Below are positions 52,463 through 61,116 of a stretch of DNA of 64,000 bases, one piece after another. This DNA comes from Ectopseudomonas composti (GTDB lineage Bacteria; Pseudomonadota; Gammaproteobacteria; Pseudomonadales; Pseudomonadaceae): positions 1 to 64,000 of the forward strand of contig NZ_LSSW01000030.1 of the NCBI RefSeq assembly GCF_001567565.1, given 5' to 3'. The notes beneath the pieces are model-generated. The model was given only the letters and a program-made list of their open reading frames with translations, had not been told where the DNA came from and did not search any database. The translations under genes and the position numbers were made by a program. Numbering within the stretch: position 1 is the stretch's first letter; the number at the start of each line of letters is the position of its first letter.

Positions 52463-52843
52463 ACCTGCCACTCCCTTCCTGTTCACACACAGCAGACTCG
52501 ACGTGACGGATGAGGTTCCACCTAGCCGTCGGGGCCGCCCAATTTCCCGCCCGCCAGCCTCGAGCGAAGAACCTCAGCAGCAATTGACGGCCGATCGATG
52601 CGTGGCAGCTGCAAGCCGCCGCACCCGGCGCTTTGCGCTACATTCCAGAGAGCACTGCCCGGAACGCATCCTGCTCTATGCAAGTAAATCAGACGCACGT
52701 CCGGAGCTTGCTCGCTCGGACGAATGGCAGGGCACAGGTCAGCTGCGCCGAGAGAATCGCCCCAGACGCCGGCTGACCTGCATCAAGGCCGGCAACGCGC
52801 GGAACCGGCAGACTCTTCTCATCATCACGACGAGGACAGAACC
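52463..52843. other. Intergenic region before the MBL/beta-CASP gene
   Basis: No gene is seen in this 381-bp gap. It contains a GTCCGGAGC/GCTCGGAC hairpin near 52696-52722 and a possible ANR/FNR box at 52773-52786. Open frames across it show no family features. Confidence 0.45.
52773..52786. promoter_or_regulatory. Possible ANR (FNR-type) box
   Basis: CTGAC-CTGC-ATCAA differs at one base from TTGAC-N4-ATCAA, an accepted Pseudomonas ANR site. Its centre is about 64 bp before the MBL gene start, so transcription would begin near 52821 if the box were at -41.5. No strong -10 is visible. Confidence 0.4.
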
Positions 52844-54247
52844 ATGGCCCTGCTCACCTTCATTGGCGCGATCCAACAAGTCACGGGCTCCTGCTATCTG
52901 ATAGAGAGCCGCGATGGCGCCAAGGTCTTGCTCGAGTGCGGCATGCACCAGGGCCGGCGCCAGGAGGAGGATCAGAATCGCAGCGCCTTCCCCTTCGATC
53001 CCAGAGCCCTGGATGCCGTGGTCATTTCCCACGCCCATCTCGATCACAGCGGGCTACTGCCCCGCCTGGTCGCCGAGGGTTACCGCGGGCCAATCCACGC
53101 CACCGAAGCCAGTTGCGAACTGCTCGAACTGATGCTGCTGGACTCGGCCTTCCTGCAGGAAAAAGACGCTGAATGGGAGAACCGCTGGCGCGCACGCCAG
53201 GGCAAGGCGGCGGTCAAACCGCTGTACACGATTGCCAATGCCGAACAGGCGCTCGGCCAGCGTCGTCCACATGCCTACGGTGCAACGGTCGAGGTAGCCA
53301 AGGGCGTGCAGGTCACCTTTCACAATGCCGGCCATATCCTCGGCTCGGCCATTGTCGAGATACAGGTAGAGGATCACCACCTGCACCGCCATCTGGTGTT
53401 CTCCGGTGACCTGGGCAATACCTGTTCGCCACTGATGCAGGAACCTGCACAACTGAAGCAGGCAGACGTGCTGCTGATGGAGTCGACCTACGGCGACCGC
53501 GACCACCGTGCCAGCGACGAAACCCTAGAGGAGCTGGCCGACATTCTCCAGCAGGCTCACAAGGAAGGCGGCAATGTACTGATCCCTTCATTCGCCGTCG
53601 GCCGCACCCAGGATCTGATCTACTACCTCGGGCGTTTCTACCAGGAAGGCAGGCTGCCACAACAGGCGGTGTTCCTCGACAGCCCCATGGCCATTCGCGC
53701 CAACGCCATCTACAGCCGCTTTCACGAACAGTTCGCGGCCGCCGATCGCGCAGCGCTGCAAGCCAGGGGCGTCAAACGCATCGAAGACTGGCTGCCGATC
53801 CTGCGCTGCACGCCGACAGCCGAAGAATCGATGGCGATCAACCGGATCAAGAGCGGCGCGATCATCATCGCCGGCGCCGGCATGTGCAATGGCGGGCGCA
53901 TCGTCCATCACTTCAAGCACAACCTCTGGCGCGAGAACTGCCACCTGGTATTTCCTGGCTTCCAGGCCAAGGGCACGCTCGGCCGGCTGATCGTCGACGG
54001 CGCCGAGACGGTCAAGGTGCTGCATCAGCGCATCGCGGTGAAAGCCCAGGTGCATACCCTCGGCGGCTTCTCCGCGCATGCCGGGCAATCGCAGCTGCTC
54101 GACTGGGCCAGCCAGTTCGAACATCACCCCGAGCTGTACCTGGTACATGGCGAGCTGGAGAAAATGCAAACCTTGCAACACGCCCTGCGCGAGCGTCTGA
54201 ACTGGATCGCCAACATTCCTGATCCGGGCGAACAGATCGCCCTGTAA
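52844..54247 (+). CDS. MBL-fold beta-CASP RNase-like protein
   Basis: This 467-aa protein is a metallo-beta-lactamase-fold nuclease with a beta-CASP insert, related to archaeal and eukaryal CPSF-73-type enzymes. Zinc ligands are SHAHLDHSG near residue 64, GHILGS near 165 and FSGDLG near 185. beta-CASP motifs include ESTYGDRDH near 213, SFAVGRTQDLIYYLG near 248, AGAGMCNGGRI near 345 and GGFSAHAGQSQL near 407. RNA cleavage is expected but unproven in bacteria of this group. ATG 52844 is preceded by GAGGAC. A possible ANR box suggests low-oxygen induction. Confidence 0.9.
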   Translation: MALLTFIGAIQQVTGSCYLIESRDGAKVLLECGMHQGRRQEEDQNRSAFPFDPRALDAVVISHAHLDHSGLLPRLVAEGYRGPIHATEASCELLELMLLDSAFLQEKDAEWENRWRARQGKAAVKPLYTIANAEQALGQRRPHAYGATVEVAKGVQVTFHNAGHILGSAIVEIQVEDHHLHRHLVFSGDLGNTCSPLMQEPAQLKQADVLLMESTYGDRDHRASDETLEELADILQQAHKEGGNVLIPSFAVGRTQDLIYYLGRFYQEGRLPQQAVFLDSPMAIRANAIYSRFHEQFAAADRAALQARGVKRIEDWLPILRCTPTAEESMAINRIKSGAIIIAGAGMCNGGRIVHHFKHNLWRENCHLVFPGFQAKGTLGRLIVDGAETVKVLHQRIAVKAQVHTLGGFSAHAGQSQLLDWASQFEHHPELYLVHGELEKMQTLQHALRERLNWIANIPDPGEQIAL

Positions 54248-54379
54248 CCAGTGCTTACGAAAAGCTGACGGCGAAATGGCAAGCGGGCTGTGGCAAGCTC
54301 AGGGACACTCCATAATCAAGGAACCGGCTCAGCGAGAACGTCATCGGCGTCTCGCTGAGCTCAGAACAGGAGAGCCTTC

Positions 54380-55453
54380 ATGCCCTACGAAGCGGACGAT
54401 TATCTGTCCCGTCATGTGCAAACCAGCGAAGTCGATCTGACCAGCAAGGTGGACGAGCTGGTGGCGCTGGCAGCCCCCGGCAATAGCCCGAATCTGCAGC
54501 TTTACCGCGAAATGCTGACGACCGTCATCCATATGGCTCAGGCGGATCGCAACCGCTGGGACGCCAAGATCATGCTGCAGACCCTGCGCGAGATGGAGCA
54601 CGCCTTCGGTGTATTGGAACAACTGAAGCGACGTCGCAAGGTCACCGTATTCGGCTCGGCACGTACGCCCGCCAACCATCCGCTGTACCAGCAGGCTCGC
54701 GAGCTGGGCGCGCTGCTGGCACACCGCGACCTGATGGTGGTCACCGGCGCTGGCGGCGGCATCATGGCCGCCGCCCATGAGGGCGCCGGCGTGGAAAACA
54801 GCCTGGGTTTCAACATCACCCTGCCCTTCGAACAGACGGCCAACTCGACGATGCGTGGCAGCAATCACCTGCTGTCGTTCCATTTTTTCTTCCTGCGCAA
54901 GCTGTTCTTCGTCAAGGAGGCCGATGGCCTGGTGCTCTGCCCTGGCGGCTTCGGCACGCTCGACGAGGCGCTGGAAGTCCTGACACTGATCCAGACCGGC
55001 AAAAGTCCGCTGGTACCCGTGGTGTTGCTCGACCAACCAGGCGGCAGTTACTGGAAAGACGCGCTGGACTTCATCCGCCGCCAGCTCGGCGACAATGGCT
55101 ACATCCTGCCTGCCGACCTCAACCTGATGCACCTGGTCTACAGCGCCGAAGAAGCCGTCGATGAAATTGCCCGCTTCTACCGCAACTTTCACTCCAGTCG
55201 CTGGCTCAAGGATCGCTTCGTGATTCGCCTCAACCATGCGCTCAACGAGGCCACGCTGACGAGACTGCAGGACGATTTCGCCAGCCTGTGCAAGGAAGGT
55301 GGTTTCATCCAGCAGCCCTATTGCGAGCAGGAACGCGACGAGCCTGAGCTCTGCCACCTGACCCGCCTGGCGTTCGTATTCAACGGACGCGACTACGGCC
55401 GCTTGCGAGCGCTACTCGATGTGGTCAACGAACCGGAGAATTGGGCGACCTGA
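54380..55453 (+). CDS. LOG-family protein
   Basis: This 357-aa protein has the Rossmann-like LOG fold with VVTGAGGGIMAAAHEGAG near residue 120 and the nucleotide-hydrolase motif LCPGGFGTLDEALE near 195. MRGSNHLLSFHFFFLRK near 162 supplies the conserved Arg. LOG proteins release free base from nucleoside monophosphates, like cytokinin activators or the E. coli PpnN nucleosidase. Helical extensions at both ends make it longer than plant LOG. The ATG at 54380 follows AGGAGAG. It is 132 bp behind the MBL gene. Confidence 0.88.
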   Translation: MPYEADDYLSRHVQTSEVDLTSKVDELVALAAPGNSPNLQLYREMLTTVIHMAQADRNRWDAKIMLQTLREMEHAFGVLEQLKRRRKVTVFGSARTPANHPLYQQARELGALLAHRDLMVVTGAGGGIMAAAHEGAGVENSLGFNITLPFEQTANSTMRGSNHLLSFHFFFLRKLFFVKEADGLVLCPGGFGTLDEALEVLTLIQTGKSPLVPVVLLDQPGGSYWKDALDFIRRQLGDNGYILPADLNLMHLVYSAEEAVDEIARFYRNFHSSRWLKDRFVIRLNHALNEATLTRLQDDFASLCKEGGFIQQPYCEQERDEPELCHLTRLAFVFNGRDYGRLRALLDVVNEPENWAT

Positions 55454-55529
55454 GTTGACGAGCTGCCCGGGTGAAATCCGCGGGTATTGCCGACTCGCCA
55501 CTCGCGGAGTGCATCCGCGCTACGCAAAG

Positions 55530-55559
55530 CAAGAAGCCCAGCATTGGCTGGGCTTCTTG
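55530..55559. terminator. Terminator between the LOG gene and nadA
   Basis: CAAGAAGCCCAGC (55530-55542) pairs with GCTGGGCTTCTTG (55547-55559) around a 4-nt loop. It is near the nadA stop and can also end LOG transcription. A diverged REP arm (CTCGCGGAGTGCATCCGCGC) precedes it at 55501-55525. Confidence 0.82.
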
Positions 55560-55573
55560 TTGACGGCTAGCGG

Positions 55574-56632
55574 TCAGGCGTTACCCGCGACCTTCATCCG
55601 GGCGGCCTGGGTGAAGTCGAGCATACGCTTGAGCGGCTTGATCGCCTTGGGGATCAGTGCCGGGTCGACGTGAATCTCGCCAGAGCCCTGGCGCAAGCCG
55701 GTCAATACGCGCTCCAGAGTGTTCATCGCCATCCATGGGCAGTGCGCACAGCTGCGGCAGGCAGCCCCGTTGCCGGCCGTCGGCGCCTCGATGAAGGTCT
55801 TGTCCGGACACAGCTGCTGCATCTTGTAGAAGATGCCGCGGTCGGTGGCGACGATGAAGGTCGAGTTCGGCAGGGTCTGCGCCGCCTTGATCAGCTGACT
55901 GGTGGAACCCACAGCGTCAGCCAGCTCGACCACGCTCTGTGGCGACTCGGGGTGCACCAGGATGGCAGCGTCAGGGTACAAGGCCTTCATATCCAGCAGC
56001 TGCTTGGACTTGAACTCCTCATGCACGATGCAGGCACCGTCCCACAGCAGCATGTCGGCCCCGGTCTCGCGCTGGATATAGTTACCCAGGTGCTTGTCCG
56101 GCGCCCAGATGATGGTCTCGCCGTTGTCCATCAGGCTCTCGACGATCTCCAGCGCGCAGCTGGAGGTGACCACCCAGTCGGCACGCGCCTTCACCGCCGC
56201 CGACGTGTTGGCGTAAACCACCACGGTGCGCTCCGGGTGCTGATCGCAAAAGGCCGAGAATTCGTCCACCGGGCAACCCAGGTCGAGCGAACAGGTCGCC
56301 TCCAGCGTCGGCATCAGCACACGCTTTTCCGGGTTGAGGATCTTCGCCGTCTCGCCCATGAACTTGACCCCGGCCACCACCACGGTCTGCGCCGAGTGCT
56401 GATTGCCGAAGCGGGCCATTTCCAGGGAGTCGGAGACGCAACCACCAGTTTCCTCGGCCAGGGCCTGGATCACCGGGTCGCAGTAATAATGCGCCACCAG
56501 CACCGCGTTCTGCTTCTTCAGCTCGGCGGCGATTTCGCGGCGATAGAAAGCTTCCTCCTCGGCAGTCAGCGGCTTGGGCTGCTTGGCATCGAGGTGAGCC
56601 TGGACCAGAAGGCGTTCGGAAATCTGCGTCAT
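55574..56632 (-). CDS. nadA: Quinolinate synthase
   Basis: NadA condenses iminoaspartate with dihydroxyacetone phosphate to quinolinate in NAD synthesis, using a [4Fe-4S] cluster. The 352-aa protein has AVLVAHYYCDPVIQALAEE near residue 40, VKFMGETAKILNPEK near 90, TSSCALEIVE near 198 and the C-terminal CRSCAHCPWMAMNTLE near 290-305. Cluster Cys candidates are those of ATCSLDLGCP, SSCALE and HCPWM. ATG 56632 (MTQISERL) is the true start; a frame reading through the tRNA region upstream is spurious. Confidence 0.97.
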   Translation of the reverse strand: MTQISERLLVQAHLDAKQPKPLTAEEEAFYRREIAAELKKQNAVLVAHYYCDPVIQALAEETGGCVSDSLEMARFGNQHSAQTVVVAGVKFMGETAKILNPEKRVLMPTLEATCSLDLGCPVDEFSAFCDQHPERTVVVYANTSAAVKARADWVVTSSCALEIVESLMDNGETIIWAPDKHLGNYIQRETGADMLLWDGACIVHEEFKSKQLLDMKALYPDAAILVHPESPQSVVELADAVGSTSQLIKAAQTLPNSTFIVATDRGIFYKMQQLCPDKTFIEAPTAGNGAACRSCAHCPWMAMNTLERVLTGLRQGSGEIHVDPALIPKAIKPLKRMLDFTQAARMKVAGNA

Positions 56633-56733
56633 ATCATCGAACCTGCGGCGCTCTTGAGCGAGCTGCGAGTATACCCCCTGGCCGACCACCGCCACAGGCA
56701 GGGCAGCATCGGCTACCGGGCTTTTCCGAGAGC

Positions 56734-56763
56734 AAAAAAAAGCCAGTCTCACGACTGGCTTTT
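56734..56763 (-). terminator. Terminator of tRNA-Lys
   Basis: On the minus strand AAAAGCCAGTC (56763-56753) and GACTGGCTTTT (56748-56738) form an 11-bp stem followed by more T residues. It begins 6 bp after the tRNA 3' end. Confidence 0.9.
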
Positions 56764-56769
56764 GCGATC

Positions 56770-56845
56770 TGGTGGGTCGTGTAGGATTCGAACCTACGAC
56801 CAATTGGTTAAAAGCCAACTGCTCTACCAACTGAGCTAACGACCC
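56770..56845 (-). tRNA. tRNA-Lys (UUU)
   Basis: The minus strand gives a 76-nt cloverleaf with acceptor GGGTCGT pairing ACGACCC, discriminator A, encoded CCA, T-arm GGTTCGAATCC and anticodon loop CTTTTAA with anticodon TTT. It lies between nadA and queC. Confidence 0.97.
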
Positions 56846-56903
56846 AACGCGAGGCGCATGATACTGATTTAATTCAGGAAATCAACACTTCGCGAAAACT
56901 TTT

Positions 56904-57578
56904 TCAGAAATACCGGGTTGCATCGGCTACGCCGGCAGCGGCGAAACCGGCTGCACGCAGGCGGCAGCTGTCGCACTTGCCGCAGGCACGGCCCTCATCA
57001 TCGGCCTGGTAGCAGGACACCGTGAGCGCGTAATCGACCCCCAGGCGCGTGCCTGCCTGGATGATTTCGCCCTTGCTCATCTGCTGCAACGGCGCACGGA
57101 TAGTGAAGCCCTGCCCCTCTACCCCCGCTCTGGTCGCCAGGTTGGCCATGCGCTCGAAGGCGTCGACGAACTCCGGCCGACAATCCGGGTAACCCGAGTA
57201 GTCCACCGCGTTGACGCCGATGAAGATGTCGCGCGCCTCCAACACCTCGGCCCAACCCAGGGCGAGCGCCAGGAACACCGTATTGCGTGCCGGCACGTAG
57301 GTCACCGGAATGCCCTCGGTTGGCGACTCGGGCACCGCGATACTGCTGTCGGTCAGCGCCGACCCGCCGATACCGTTGAGATTCAGACCAATCACCTTGT
57401 GCTCGACCACACCCAACTGCCGGGCTACGCGCTCGGCTGCCTGCAACTCGGCGCGATGGCGCTGCCCGTAATCGAAACTCATGCTGTAGCAGCTGTAGCC
57501 CTCAGCCTTGGCCATGGCGACCACGGTGGCCGAATCCAACCCTCCGGAAAGGAGGATGACCGCATTTTTCTCGCTCAT
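56904..57578 (-). CDS. queC: 7-cyano-7-deazaguanine synthase
   Basis: QueC makes preQ0 from carboxydeazaguanine, ammonia and ATP in queuosine synthesis. The 224-aa protein has the PP-loop VILLSGGLDSATVVAMA near residue 8, SFDYGQRHRAEL near 34 and a zinc site CGKCDSCRLRAAGF near 198. Its start is 2 bp after the queE stop, so the two are co-transcribed. Downstream lies tRNA-Lys (not a queuosine tRNA); tRNA-Asp, which is modified with queuosine, is at 28.4 kb. Confidence 0.97.
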   Translation of the reverse strand: MSEKNAVILLSGGLDSATVVAMAKAEGYSCYSMSFDYGQRHRAELQAAERVARQLGVVEHKVIGLNLNGIGGSALTDSSIAVPESPTEGIPVTYVPARNTVFLALALGWAEVLEARDIFIGVNAVDYSGYPDCRPEFVDAFERMANLATRAGVEGQGFTIRAPLQQMSKGEIIQAGTRLGVDYALTVSCYQADDEGRACGKCDSCRLRAAGFAAAGVADATRYF

Positions 57579-57580
57579 GA

Positions 57581-58228
57581 TCAGTGTCCCGGCTCGTCGT
57601 TCCAGAGGATCTTGTGCAACTGCAGCTGCAGGCGCACCGGCAGGTTGTCGGCCACGATCCAGTCAGCCAGCGCACGGGCATTGACCTGCTGATGGCTGGG
57701 CGAAAACAGCACCTCACCGGCCCTTGCGGCCAGGTCGTACTCGATCAGCTTGGAGACCGCCCAGTCGTAATCTTCACGCGAACAGATGACGAACTTGACC
57801 TGGTCGTTGCGCGTCAACAACGGGATGTTTTCGTAGCGATTGCGCTGCACTTCGGCAGAGCCGGGGGTCTTCAGGTCGAGCACCTTGCTGACCCGCGGAT
57901 CGACCGCCGAGACATCGAGCGCACCACTGGTCTCCAGCGACACTTCGTAGCCTGCGTCGCACAGGCGCGCGAGCAGGGCAATGCAGTTGGGCTGAGCCAG
58001 CGGCTCGCCGCCAGTCACACAGACATAACGCGGCCGGTAGGCGGCCACTTGATCAAGGATGCTGCCCAGCTGAAGCAATTCACCGCCGCTGAAGGCGTAG
58101 GCAGTGTCACAATACTGGCAGCGCAGGGGACAGCCGGTCAGGCGCACGAATACCGTCGGCAAGCCGGCGGTACGCGTTTCCCCCTGCAGCGAGTAGAAAA
58201 TCTCGGTGATACGCAGGGTTTCTTGCAT
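57581..58228 (-). CDS. queE: 7-carboxy-7-deazaguanine synthase
   Basis: QueE is a radical-SAM enzyme making 7-carboxy-7-deazaguanine for preQ0 and queuosine. The 215-aa protein has the cluster motif LTGCPLRCQYCDTAYAF near residue 30-45. YVCVTGGEPLAQPNC near 75 is the SAM-binding GGE. Early EIFYSLQGETRTAG is typical. The ATG at 58228 is the conserved start; upstream residues in the same frame are not part of the family. It heads the queE-queC operon behind cpoB, with the cpoB terminator in the gap. Confidence 0.96.
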   Translation of the reverse strand: MQETLRITEIFYSLQGETRTAGLPTVFVRLTGCPLRCQYCDTAYAFSGGELLQLGSILDQVAAYRPRYVCVTGGEPLAQPNCIALLARLCDAGYEVSLETSGALDVSAVDPRVSKVLDLKTPGSAEVQRNRYENIPLLTRNDQVKFVICSREDYDWAVSKLIEYDLAARAGEVLFSPSHQQVNARALADWIVADNLPVRLQLQLHKILWNDEPGH

Positions 58229-58402
58229 GGTAGCCACGGGCGTGATGACGAAACAGGCCATCCGCCTCCGTTGCGTTGAAAGACAGGAACGCAGGCCTGG
58301 GCCTGCATTCGACAGAGCATAGAGGCAAGGAAATCAGCCGAGCTGAAACCATGCGCGCCACGCGAGCAGGCATTCTAATGGAAGTCGCGAGTGGCGGATA
58401 AG

Positions 58403-58426
58403 AAAAACCCGCGACAAGCGCGGGTT
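58403..58426 (-). terminator. Terminator of the tol-pal-cpoB operon
   Basis: AACCCGCG (58406-58413) pairs with CGCGGGTT (58419-58426), and on the minus strand the stem leads into five T residues. It is 19 bp after the cpoB stop codon. Confidence 0.88.
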
Positions 58427-58444
58427 CGTTCTGCGGCGATCAAC

Positions 58445-59254
58445 TTACAGCCGTTGCAAGTCACGCTGAGCCAGTTGAGCGGCAGAGCTGCCGGGATACT
58501 GGGCGATGACCTGCTGAAGAATGCCACGGGCCTTGTCGTTGTGACCCAGGCGACGCTCGACATCGGCCAGCTTGAACAGAGAATCCGGCACCTTGGCATG
58601 GCTTGGATAAGCCTGGCTGACCTTGGCAAAGGCCTGACCGGCAGCCTGCAGATCACCCTTGGCCAGATTCACCTCACCTAACCAGTATTGTGCGTTGCCG
58701 GCGTACTGGCTGCTGGGATAGCGATTGAGAAAGGCAGCGAATGCCTGCGACGCCTTGTCAAAATCCTTGGCCTTGATCAGGTCGAAGGCGGCGTCGTAGT
58801 AAAGTTTTTCCTTGGCCGGATCACCCGGCTCTGCGCTGCTCTGCTGCGCGGCAGGCGGCGTCGGAGTGCCATTGGCGTTGACTGCGCCATCGGCTGAATT
58901 CTGTGCGGGAGCTCCACCGGCGGCAGGACCGGAAGAAATACGTTGATCCAGATCCTGGTAACGCTCCAGCCCTTCCTGCTTGAGGCGCTGGATTTCATTT
59001 TGCTGTTCTTCGACCATGCCACGCAGTTGCGCAAGTTCCTGCTGCATCTGCTGGAGCTGGTTGAACAACATACCCTGCGCAGAAGCGGGCGCTTGCGCGC
59101 CCGCTCCGGCAGAGGCGCCGGTCGTACCATAACCCGCCGGTGGATAGCTGCTGCCTTGTTGCATGGAGCTGCTTTCCAGTACGGGAACTTCCGCCATCGC
59201 CGCGAGCGGCAAGGCGAGCGTCAGAAGGGTCAGGATACGACGGCAATCTCGCAT
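58445..59254 (-). CDS. cpoB: Cell division coordinator CpoB (YbgF)
   Basis: CpoB is a periplasmic protein that links Tol-Pal outer-membrane constriction to PBP1B peptidoglycan synthesis. The 269-aa protein has a signal peptide ending AAMAE, a coiled-coil N-terminus (QLQQMQQELAQLRGMVEEQQ, about residues 65-100), a Gly/Pro/Ala linker and TPR repeats at about 145-265 (LYYDAAFDLIKAKDFDKASQ). It lies directly after pal, the normal last gene of the tol-pal operon, and before a terminator. Confidence 0.95.
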   Translation of the reverse strand: MRDCRRILTLLTLALPLAAMAEVPVLESSSMQQGSSYPPAGYGTTGASAGAGAQAPASAQGMLFNQLQQMQQELAQLRGMVEEQQNEIQRLKQEGLERYQDLDQRISSGPAAGGAPAQNSADGAVNANGTPTPPAAQQSSAEPGDPAKEKLYYDAAFDLIKAKDFDKASQAFAAFLNRYPSSQYAGNAQYWLGEVNLAKGDLQAAGQAFAKVSQAYPSHAKVPDSLFKLADVERRLGHNDKARGILQQVIAQYPGSSAAQLAQRDLQRL

Positions 59255-59260
59255 GGCAGC

Positions 59261-59758
59261 TTACTTACGCAGCTCTACGCGACGGTTCTGAGCCCAGGAC
59301 TGCTCGTCGTTGCCAGTGGCAACCGGACGCTCTTCGCCGTAGGAAACGACTTCCAGCTGAGCCGGGGAAACGCCCTGCAGAACCAGGTAACGCTGAACGG
59401 CCTTGGCGCGACGCTCGCCCAGAGCCATGTTGTATTCACGGGTACCGCGCTCGTCAGCGTGGCCTTCCAGAACGACGCGAGCGCCGTTGGCTTTCAGGTC
59501 CTTGGCGTGTACGTCCAGAGCGCGCATGGCTTCGGCTTTCAGGTCGGAGCTGTCGTACTCGAAGTAGAAGGTGGTGATAGCGCGCAGAGCCGCTTCTTCG
59601 CTCAGGCTGCCGTCAACAGCGCCAGTGTTGGCACCGTAGCCAGCGTTCGGGTCAACAGCACCTTCGCCAGCAGCGTCGCCGCCTTTGGAGGAGCAACCTA
59701 CGGCAACAGCGAGAGCCAGGGACAGTGCAGCGAACTTACCGAATTTCAGCATTTCCAT
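59261..59758 (-). CDS. pal: Peptidoglycan-associated lipoprotein (OprL/Pal)
   Basis: Pal anchors the outer membrane to peptidoglycan and binds TolB. The 165-aa protein has a lipobox AVAVGC near residue 22 and an OmpA-like domain (about 55-165): VVLEGHADERGTREYNMALG near 90-110 is the diaminopimelate-binding signature and SYGEERPVATG near 142 is conserved. ATG 59758 with AGGAG 7 nt upstream is favoured over the adjacent ATG 59761. It follows tolB. Confidence 0.97.
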   Translation of the reverse strand: MEMLKFGKFAALSLALAVAVGCSSKGGDAAGEGAVDPNAGYGANTGAVDGSLSEEAALRAITTFYFEYDSSDLKAEAMRALDVHAKDLKANGARVVLEGHADERGTREYNMALGERRAKAVQRYLVLQGVSPAQLEVVSYGEERPVATGNDEQSWAQNRRVELRK

Positions 59759-59812
59759 CATGTAACTCCTAATGAACCCCAGTTGTGTTAAGCAAAAAGG
59801 TGTAGCGCCGCA

Positions 59813-61111
59813 TCAGTTCAGGTAAGGGGACCAAGAAGGCTCTCGAACTTCGCCTTGAGCGGTAGGAAGAGGGAGCCTCACGCGACCGTTTGTGGACGCT
59901 AAAATCAAGACTCCCCGGCCCTGCTGGCGGGTGGCGTAGATTAGCATGGTGCCATTGGGCGCAACAGTGGGCGACTCATCCAAACTTGTGTCTGAAAGTA
60001 TGCGCAAACGGTTGGTTTCCAGGTCCTGTGCCGCCACCTTGAACACGGTAAAACCATCCTGGCGATGGATCATCACCAGGGTTTTTTCATCCGCCGACAA
60101 TTTCGGGTTGGCGTTGTAGTTACCGACGAAGGTCACTCGCTCCACGGCCCCGCTATTGATATTGGTCTTGTAGATCTGCGGCTTACCGGCACGATCCGAA
60201 GTGAAGTAAAGGGTCTGACCATCCTTGCCCCAGAAGGGTTCGGTATCGATGGCGTAATGGTTGGTTACGCGGCGCATCTGCCGGCTGCCCATGTCCATCA
60301 CGTAGATCTCCGGGTTGCCGTCCTTGGACAGCACGAAAGCCAGACGCGAACCATCCGGCGACCAGGCCGGCGCACCGTTGAGACCCTCGAAGTTGGTGAC
60401 CTGCTCGCGGCGGCCGGTGTCGATGTGCTGCACGAAGATACGCGGACGACGCTGCTCGAAGGACACATAGGCGATACGGCGGCCGTCCGGCGCGAACGAC
60501 GGCGACAGGATCGGCTCACGCGATTGCAGCAGCGTCACCGCACGGGCACCGTCGTAGTCGGAACGCTGCAGGGTATAACGAGTGTTGTTGGTCCCCATGC
60601 GCTCGGCTGTGACATAGAGCAAGCGAGTGGAGAAGGCCCCTTTCACGCCCGTCAGCTTCTCGAACGACTGGTCGGCGATGTGGTGGGCCATATCGCGCAG
60701 CTGGTCGGTGCCGCCACCGACATTGCCGGTCATGACCTGCTGCTCGGTATTGACGTTGAACAGCGCGTACTGCACCTGCAGACGGCCACCGTTGGGCACG
60801 ATGTTACCGACCAGTACGTACTGGGCGCCGAGGGCTTTCCAGTCGCGATAGATGACTTCACTGGCCTGGGTCGGCAGGCTGATCATGTTCTGTCGCGGGA
60901 TGGGTTCGAAGTAACCGGAGTTGCGCAGGTCGTTGCCGATGATCTGCGACATGTCCTCGGGCAGCACCGAGCCACCCTGCCAGCCGAACGGCACGACGGC
61001 GATAGGTGTGGCACGGTCAGCGCCTTGCGAGATCACCAGCGGATCGGCCGCCTGGACGCTACCGACCAGCATGACCAGCCCCAGCAGGGCGATACGAATC
61101 AGGTTGTTCAC
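59813..61111 (-). CDS. tolB: Tol-Pal periplasmic beta-propeller protein TolB
   Basis: TolB is the periplasmic link between TolA and Pal. The 432-aa protein has a signal peptide (ending VGSVQAAD), an N-terminal alpha/beta domain with PFGWQGGSVLPEDMSQIIGN and a six-bladed propeller from about residue 165, with repeats such as ILSPSFAPDGRRIAYVSFE and APAWSPDGSRLAFVLSKDG. A GTG at 61111 with GGAGG 9 nt upstream is the best start; a TTG at 61120 is directly on the ribosome site and unlikely. It is 5 bp after tolA. Confidence 0.96.
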   Translation of the reverse strand: MNNLIRIALLGLVMLVGSVQAADPLVISQGADRATPIAVVPFGWQGGSVLPEDMSQIIGNDLRNSGYFEPIPRQNMISLPTQASEVIYRDWKALGAQYVLVGNIVPNGGRLQVQYALFNVNTEQQVMTGNVGGGTDQLRDMAHHIADQSFEKLTGVKGAFSTRLLYVTAERMGTNNTRYTLQRSDYDGARAVTLLQSREPILSPSFAPDGRRIAYVSFEQRRPRIFVQHIDTGRREQVTNFEGLNGAPAWSPDGSRLAFVLSKDGNPEIYVMDMGSRQMRRVTNHYAIDTEPFWGKDGQTLYFTSDRAGKPQIYKTNINSGAVERVTFVGNYNANPKLSADEKTLVMIHRQDGFTVFKVAAQDLETNRLRILSDTSLDESPTVAPNGTMLIYATRQQGRGVLILASTNGRVRLPLPTAQGEVREPSWSPYLN

Positions 61112-61116
61112 AGAGC

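Noticed and set aside
56846..56903. preQ1 riboswitch upstream of queuosine genes
   Set aside because: This short spacer lies downstream of queC, and the queE leader (58229-58390) shows only the cpoB terminator and no preQ1 aptamer pattern that I can recognise.
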